This document shows, one piece after another, positions 58,078 through 64,000 of a stretch of 64,000 nucleotides of DNA. Numbering within the stretch: position 1 is the stretch's first letter; each line of letters starts with the position of its first letter. The position numbers were made by a program, and so were the translations under genes. Below the pieces are notes generated by a model. That model was given only the letters and a program-made list of their open reading frames with translations, had not been told where the DNA came from and searched no databases. This stretch comes from Cricetomys ansorgei (lineage: Eukaryota; Chordata; Mammalia; Rodentia; Nesomyidae): positions 372,001 through 436,000 of the forward strand of contig JAMJFZ010002476.1 in assembly GCA_026225945.1 (NCBI GenBank). Direction: 5' to 3'.

Positions 58078-58130
58078 TTATTTTATTAATTAATTAATTT
58101 GTTTATTTATTTATCTATTTATTTATTTTG
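58078..58130. repeat. (TTTA/ATTA)n low-complexity repeat
   Basis: T-run followed by attaatt and tttattta units. Confidence 0.85.
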
Positions 58131-58345
58131 ATCACGCACTTGCTTCCTCGTGTACACAGCCCTTTTCCCCGTACACACATTACTTTGTTCTGGACACTTA
58201 AGACTCAATGACACAAGGACAAAGCCAATGACCTCTGCCTCCAGCTTTAGAGACAGCTTTTAACGTGGGTTCCGGGAATCCGAACGCAGGTCCTCCTGAA
58301 GGAAGGTCACGGTTATTTAAGAACCGCCCCATCTGGCCAGCTATT
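58131..58345 (-). mobile_element. B3-like SINE, diverged
   Basis: 'gttccgggaatccgaacgc', 'aggtcctcctgaaggaag', 'aaccgccccatctggccagc'. Confidence 0.65.
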
Positions 58346-58419
58346 CTTTGAGCTTGGGGTATTAGTTGTCACCGTGCTGCATCCTGCAGTGTTTGGGTTT
58401 TATAACGCACAGGGATGCT

Positions 58420-58550
58420 GAATTCAGCACTCAGGATGCAGAGACAGGTGGATTTCTGTAAGTTCGAGGCCGGCCTGATCTACAAAGTCAGTTCCAGGAC
58501 AGCTAAGGTTGCTACACAGAGAAGCCCTGTCTTGAAAAACAAACAAAAAG
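58420..58550 (+). mobile_element. B1 SINE, 5'-truncated
   Basis: 'cagcactcaggatgcagag' to 'agagaagccctgtcttg', A-rich tail. Confidence 0.9.
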
Positions 58551-58559
58551 AAGAAACTC

Positions 58560-59760
58560 CTTGTCTCACTAGTTCTTAGTGTGGTTTTGTTGTTTGCTTT
58601 TCCTTTTCATTTCATTAATTTCTACCACGATTTGGGGTTTGGTTTGTTCTTGATTTTCCAATGCTTTAAGGTTCACCGATGCGCATTATTTAGTATCTTT
58701 GATTCTTTTTCTTTTTCTTTTTTTTGAGACAGGGTTTCTCTGTTGTAACTCTGGCTGTCCTGGAACTCACTCTGTAGACTAAGCTGTCCTCGAACTCACA
58801 GAGATCCGCTTGCCTCTGCCTCCTGACTGCCGGGATTCAAGGCATGCGCCACCACCACCCAACTCTAACACATATATAAATTTTTTTAATGTGGACATTT
58901 AGAGCTGTGAACCTCCTGTTTAAGACTGCTTTCATTCCACCCCATAGGCTTTGACAGGCTTTGTTTAAATTTGTAGAAATTTAGAATTATAGAAATGAGT
59001 TTGTTTTCCTTTTAATTCTCATTTTGTCATTCAATAGAGTGCTGCTTAATTTCCATGAGATTGTATAGTTTCTGTCATTTCTCCTGCTGTTGAGTTCTCT
59101 GTGAGAGTTCTTTCAATTTTCTTATATTTGTTAAAACTTCTATTGTGTCCTATTATGTGATCTATTTTACAGAAGACAACATTTGCTTCAGTGATGCATG
59201 TTTCTTGTTTGGGTTGGTGTGAAATTTTCTGTAGCTGTCTCTTAGGACCATTTGATATGTGGTGTGTAATTTTAATATTTCTTCATCTTTTGTGCAGTCG
59301 ATACTTCTAATGGTGAGAGTTGGGTACTGGAGTGATTTCGTCTTACTGTGTTGAGGTTAATCTATGCTTTTAAGTCTAGAATATTTGTTTTATAAAATTG
59401 AATAAGTTTTTTGGGGTGCATATTCATTCAGAACTGTAATTGCGTCTTCTTCATCGATTGCTTCCTTGATCTGTATGAACTGAACCTTCTTTATCTCTGC
59501 TGACTTAATTCCTTTGAAGTCTATATTACCATATGTTGAATAGCAATGGAAGCTAGTTCCTTGATTTCGTTTGCTTGGATTATCTTTGTCTATCCTTTGA
59601 TACTAAAATAATATCTATTTTTGTTGTTGACATATGATTCTTGGAGGCATCAAATAAAAGGATCCTGTTTTCACATAGGAGCATCTAGTCTCTTTGGGTG
59701 GAAGAACTTAGACCATTAATGTTTAGAGTTACTATTGATATATATATATATATTCACACC
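58560..59760 (-). mobile_element. L1 ORF2 fragment
   Basis: 'tcattaatttctaccacg', 'cattcaatagagtgctgc', 'ttgttgacatatgattcttgg' and 'gaccattaatgtttagagtt' are antisense L1 ORF2; split by a B1 at 58725-58862. Confidence 0.85.
58725..58862 (-). mobile_element. B1 SINE
   Basis: 'gagacagggtttctctgttg' to 'aggcatgcgccaccaccacc', inserted in L1. Confidence 0.93.
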
Positions 59761-59934
59761 ATTTTCTCAATTTTGTGGTTGGAAACTACTTAGCCCTTTT
59801 CTGCATAACGAGTATCTTAGCATCTATTACTTTTACTCTTATATATTCTTGATAGCATTTGTTACTTTTCTAATTTGAAAGTATTCCTTCCAGTATCCTC
59901 TGTAGGCTGTTTGGTGTCAGAGAATGAAACTTGA

Positions 59935-60320
59935 TCCTTACCCTCACCCTGTACAAAAATCCATTCCAAATGGATCAAGGACCTCAATGTACAGGGCCAG
60001 GTTTTCTGCAAATATATATTAGTTTTCCATTTAGCATCTTTACTGGACTCCTGAGTGTGTGAATGAATAAGTCTCTGATTCTTATGCCTGCTCTTGGGGC
60101 TCTTTCCCTTCTGTTTGGTTTGCCTTGTCCAACTTCAATGGGATGGTTTTTTGCTTCATCTCATTCTGTTTTATTTTGTTAACTTTTGTTATTTCCTAGA
60201 AGTCTATTCTTTTCTAATGAGAGACAGAAAGGGAGTGGATCCAGAGGGGATGGGAGGCGGGGGGGAACTGGAAGGAGAGACTGTAATCAGAATATATTGT
60301 ATGAGAAAAGAATCTATTTC
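59935..60320 (+). mobile_element. L1 ORF2 and 3' UTR fragment
   Basis: 'gtacaaaaatccattccaaa' is ORF2; 'actcctgagtgtgtgaatg' to 'gaaagggagtggatccagag' is 3' UTR, parallel to 56085-56300. Opposite in direction to the L1 just before it. Confidence 0.8.
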
Positions 60321-60504
60321 AATACAGGTGGAATAAATAAACATCAACCAAATAAATGCATAACAGGAGAAATAAAATTAATAGAGGTTAAGACTGAAAA
60401 GATAGTTAATCAGTTAAAGTCACCTATAGCTAAGCCCGATGACTGAAGTTCTGTGCCCAGAACCCAAATGCTTAAAAGCAAATAAAAATATAATAAATTG
60501 GTCC

Positions 60505-60650
60505 TGGGTGTAATGGTGCATGCATTTAATCCTAGCACTGGGTAGGCAGTGATCAGAGGGTTTCTCTGAGTTTGAGGACAGCCTGGTCTACGACATATCA
60601 AGTTCCAGGATAATCAGGGCTACATAGTGAGACCTTGTTTCAGCAGACCC
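60505..60650 (+). mobile_element. B1 SINE
   Basis: 'gggtgtaatggtgcatgcatt' to 'atagtgagaccttgtttcag'. Confidence 0.9.
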
Positions 60651-60654
60651 CATA

Positions 60655-61740
60655 GATTATGAAATAAAAACACAATAAACAAAACATGAAAAATACAAGA
60701 ATAAAATTAATGTTAACATATGAAAACAATATCATTTTGATGCATGTGATAATAATGAATTTTAACTTGCAAAGAAATGTCTTACAACTTTAAACTACAA
60801 CGTTATTAATGTGATATTAAGAAAGCTGAGTAAATGTAATTGTAAACATTTAAAAAACATTGGTATAAGTTCTTTGTTTTTATGGTTCTTTTATTTTTAT
60901 TAATTAATTAATTAATAACTTAATTAATAAATCATTTAATTAATCATCGGCCCTAAATGTAAATAGCCTTTCAATTACTTTTAGAAATCAACAAAGTAAA
61001 GCCGGCATGGTGGTGCATGCCTTTAATCCCAACAGTTGGCACTCAGGTAGATCTTTGTTAGTTCAAAATAGATCACCAAAGGAGGTAAGAAACCCCACAG
61101 GATTCTGCCTTACCCCCCACTCATCATTAGATTTAGAGATCACAACACTACTTCAGCTCCAGTTACAGACTGGAGAGAAAACCAGCCCCAGCTACTTCTC
61201 ACAAGCTGTGTTTAGATCACCAAGACTTCAGCCCTCACCTGTGGTTAGCCCAGTAATTACAGGATTCAGCTGAGTTTGCAAGCTCAGAGCCAGTCTTCAC
61301 GAGGCTATTTTTCCTCTCCACAGAACACCAGTACTCATACTACCCGAAGTCATTGTAGCAAGCCACGCAGGTACTTCAGTTTACCTATTTCTTTTTCTTT
61401 TTCTCCATTTCCCATTATCTTCATTTTTTTTTAAACCTTGTAAGAGATGATACTATTCTATATTATAGAATGGATTCTTACACAAGTCTTTTCAGTCTAA
61501 CCTAAATCCCCACATCTGTCCCCCAACCTGTTTTCTTTACTTTTACAATTCTTCCTACAAAATGTAGTCAAAGAGATAGTCACTTCATTCTGTCCAAAGA
61601 ACAATTCATCGGAAAGTAATTATAATTCTAAGTACATATGCAAACAAAAGCTCTTCTAAATTCATAAAACAAATAGTACTAGATATAAAGTCACTTATTA
61701 ACCCCAATGCAATCAGTAGTGAATTTAATATCAGTCTCAT
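60655..61740. other. AT-rich intergenic DNA with a B1 fragment
   Basis: (TTAA)n patch at about 60895-60945; a B1 5' fragment (ggcatggtggtgcatgcc) at 61003-61060. No gene seen. Confidence 0.45.
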
Positions 61741-62154
61741 TAGAAGAACTACACACACAAACAGAAAAACAATAATTAAGTAACACCAAGATCAGATGGA
61801 CCTAACATACAAATACAAACATCCTACTAAAACACGACAGAACATACACATTTCTCAGTAGCTCGTGGAAATTACAAGATGATGTATGAGGACACGAAGC
61901 AAGTACCAACATACAGGAAAAACTTTTATTCTATCTGATCATCGTGAAATTAAGACTGAAAATAGATAACAGACATAGGAAACACAAAAGCTTATGGAGA
62001 TGAAATAACAAACTATTGTTTGATGAATGGATCACTTAAGAAATAAAAAATATCCAAGTGAAAGAAAATTAGCATGCAACATATGAAAATCTATGCATCC
62101 CAGTGAAAGCAGAGCAGGGAAATTTATAGCCCTAAGTGCCAACAGTAAGAACCT

Positions 62155-62340
62155 AGTGGCAGGAGAGGGCTCAGGGCTTATGAGCACTTAGTGCTATTCC
62201 CGAGAAACAGAGTTTGATATCCGACACCCATGGGGAATGGCTCGCAAGTGCATGTAACTGCAGTTCAAAGGGCTCGAATGCCCTCAGACACATACACATA
62301 CCTTCACAAATGCACATACATATACATAAGTAAATAATAA
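62155..62340 (+). mobile_element. B2/B3 SINE
   Basis: 'tggcaggagagggctcaggg', 'gatatccgacacccatgggg', 'cataagtaaataataagc' tail. Confidence 0.8.
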
Positions 62341-62662
62341 GCTTTAAAAAAAGAACAAAGTATCACATAAAACAACTTAATGGTGTACCTTAAGGCACAG
62401 GAAATCCAAGAACTGAAATTCCCGATCACTAACTGCGGAAGCAATAAACAAGAACGAGGCAGAAACAAAACAGAAATTGAAAAATGAGTTAGGGAGAAAG
62501 AGTTGGTTGTTTGAAAGAAAACAAGATGGACAAATCTTAGCCAAATTAATGAAGAGAGCAAACCAAAATTAATAAAATTTAGAGAGGAAAACAAAGATAT
62601 TACAACAGACAGAAGGAAATTCAAAGAAACATGACAACAGACTTTACAAGTTTTTTATTCCT

Positions 62663-62828
62663 GGGCTGGAAAGATGGCTCAATGGTTATGAGCACTGGCT
62701 GCTCTTTTAGAGAACCTCGGACCAATTCTCAATACCCACATGGCAGCTCTCAACTGTAAGTCTTGTTCCAGGGGATCTAAGATGTCACATATAGACGTAC
62801 ATGCAGGCAAAACACCAATGTACATAAA
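62663..62828 (+). mobile_element. B2 SINE
   Basis: 'gggctggaaagatggctcaa', 'tggctgctcttttagagaac', 'acataaaacaaaaat' tail. Confidence 0.92.
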
Positions 62829-62839
62829 ACAAAAATAAT

Positions 62840-63003
62840 TTAGCTGGGCAGTGGTGGTGCACGCCTTTAATCCCAGCACTCAGGAGGCAGAGGCAGGCAG
62901 ATGTCTGTGAGTTCCAGGCCAGCCTGGGCTACAGAGTGAGTTCCAAGACAGTCAGAGTTACAACAGAGAAACCCTGTCTCGGAAAACAAAAAAAGAAAAA
63001 AAA
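62840..63003 (+). mobile_element. B1 SINE
   Basis: 'gctgggcagtggtggtgcac' to 'gagaaaccctgtctcgg'; follows directly on the B2 tail. Confidence 0.94.
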
Positions 63004-63294
63004 ATGTTTATATTGCACAAAAGAGGAAAAATAACAATAACAAAAAATAACAACAACCATTTGTTGGCATGTAGGACCCACCAGAATTAAACCAACATAA
63101 AGTAAAATAATTACAGAATTCTAGCAGGTGTACAAACCACAAAGCTTCTTAAATCATTCTGGACCACAGAAAAAGAAGGGTTTCAAGCATCTTTTCCCCA
63201 CCTCAGAAGCTGATATTATCTTGAACCTATCCAAAACCTAACAAAGACAACGTAAAAAGAAAATTAAATCTCAATTTATTTGAGAGACAGACAT

Positions 63295-63350
63295 GCCAAA
63301 GTTTCAGGACAGCCAGGGCTACAGAGGGAAATCCTGTCTCAAAAAAGAAA
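63295..63350 (+). mobile_element. B1 3' fragment
   Basis: 'aggacagccagggctacagag' and 'atcctgtctcaaaaaag' only. Confidence 0.75.
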
Positions 63351-63354
63351 AATT

Positions 63355-64000
63355 GCTATGAGAGAGAAAGGGAACATTAAAGGAAGAATGGAGAGAAGAA
63401 CGGCTCCAACCTCTGATATAAATATGGGGGAGGGGTGATACTGGAGTAGAATGGTGTAAGCAGGGTGGGGGGAGGAAGGATACAGAAGAAGAGGAAGAGC
63501 CAGGATAAATAAAACAGAATACACAGGGGGAGAAACACACAGAAAGCTATTTTATAACCTCAGTGAAAAAAAAAAATCCTGAATAAAAAAGTATGAATGG
63601 TCGCATTCTACATGGATGGACAACGCCTCTCCCCCAACCACGGGTAACCAGATGGGAACCCGGTGCTAAGTTTAGAACACTTCCCTACCATTTTTTGCTC
63701 AAGTAGGACCCGGGGTCTCTTCCAAACTGCAGGCTACTGTCATTGATCAGGGTTGTCAACAGAACTTGATGGTAAAACCCTAGAGCAGAAAACAGTATCC
63801 ATTTTGGACAAAGGACATTGGGAAATCACTTTAGAGATAAGTCTGGAAGCTTTCACCCTCCGGATAACCTTCAAACTACCAGATACTGCTAGGCAGCTTG
63901 CTGGGAAAGGGCTAGCTGTGAACTCGGTGAGATACGGCCACAGCCTGCCAGGCAAAACACAATGAAAATTATGACCCGCCCTTTCGTTCCTTGGGTTCCT
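63355..64000. other. unclassified right edge
   Basis: A G/A-rich stretch (63360-63540) is followed by sequence that I cannot classify. A 70-codon frame at 63753-63965 has no recognised domain. It could be part of a gene or an LTR that continues beyond the window. Confidence 0.35.

Larger units (their letters stand above)
61750..63285 (+). mobile_element. L1 ORF2 fragment, interrupted by SINEs
   Basis: 'agaacatacacatttctcag', 'gggaaatttatagccctaag', 'gagttggttgtttgaaag', 'atattacaacagacagaagg' and 'caaaacctaacaaagacaac' keep the sense order of L1 ORF2. Frame is lost. SINEs split it at 62155-62340 and 62663-63000. Confidence 0.85.

Noticed and set aside
62304..62624. Minus-strand 106-codon frame near the right end
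   Set aside because: It lies antisense to degraded L1 ORF2 and a SINE tail; not a gene.

Overview
This is mammalian nuclear DNA from a muroid rodent. The SINEs are rodent-specific (many B1, B2/B3, B4 and a few tRNA-Ala-derived ID copies), the LINEs are rodent L1 of Lx type, and (CA)n and other microsatellites are frequent. I cannot name the species from sequence alone; the common B1 variant carries 'ttgtaactctggctgtc' where the usual mouse and rat B1 has 'gtagccctggctgtc'. There is no operon or prokaryotic organisation, so most open reading frames in repeat DNA are meaningless.

Left part (1-21.2 kb): three intact single-exon odorant receptor genes of the OR10H family. The first is on the plus strand (1748-2695); the other two are on the minus strand (12493-13440 and 20089-21039). 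The first two are tail-to-tail and share long stretches of perfect nucleotide identity inside the coding region, while their flanks look unrelated. This patchwork points to gene conversion. Each receptor exon has a splice acceptor 11-15 bases upstream of its ATG, as expected for receptors with non-coding 5' exons.

Middle (21-31 kb): repeat-rich intergenic DNA with Lx-type L1 remnants, B1 copies and the 5' remnant of a dead zinc-finger exon (about 29.5-29.9 kb, minus strand).

Right part (31-58 kb): two complete paralogous KRAB C2H2 zinc-finger genes in tail-to-tail orientation. Gene A is on the plus strand (promoter about 31.2 kb, stop at 39853; 478 residues and 9 fingers from the splice-adjacent ATG). 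Gene B is on the minus strand (promoter about 57.95 kb, stop at 51150; 536 residues and 11 fingers). Both have the same four-exon layout: a CpG-rich first exon ending in ATG, a 127-bp KRAB-A exon, a 58-bp exon, and one long exon with a degenerate spacer and all fingers. Exon lengths and phases join in frame in both. They are predicted nuclear DNA-binding repressors acting through TRIM28, although both share a change in the KRAB-A motif. The last 6 kb (58-64 kb) is nested L1 and SINE DNA. From memory, OR10H genes and KRAB zinc-finger genes lie near each other in other mammals too (human 19p13, mouse 17), so this looks like the rodent counterpart. I found no wholly new system. The most informative signals are the conversion mosaic, the inverted zinc-finger duplication with a conserved promoter block, and the zinc-finger pseudogene.
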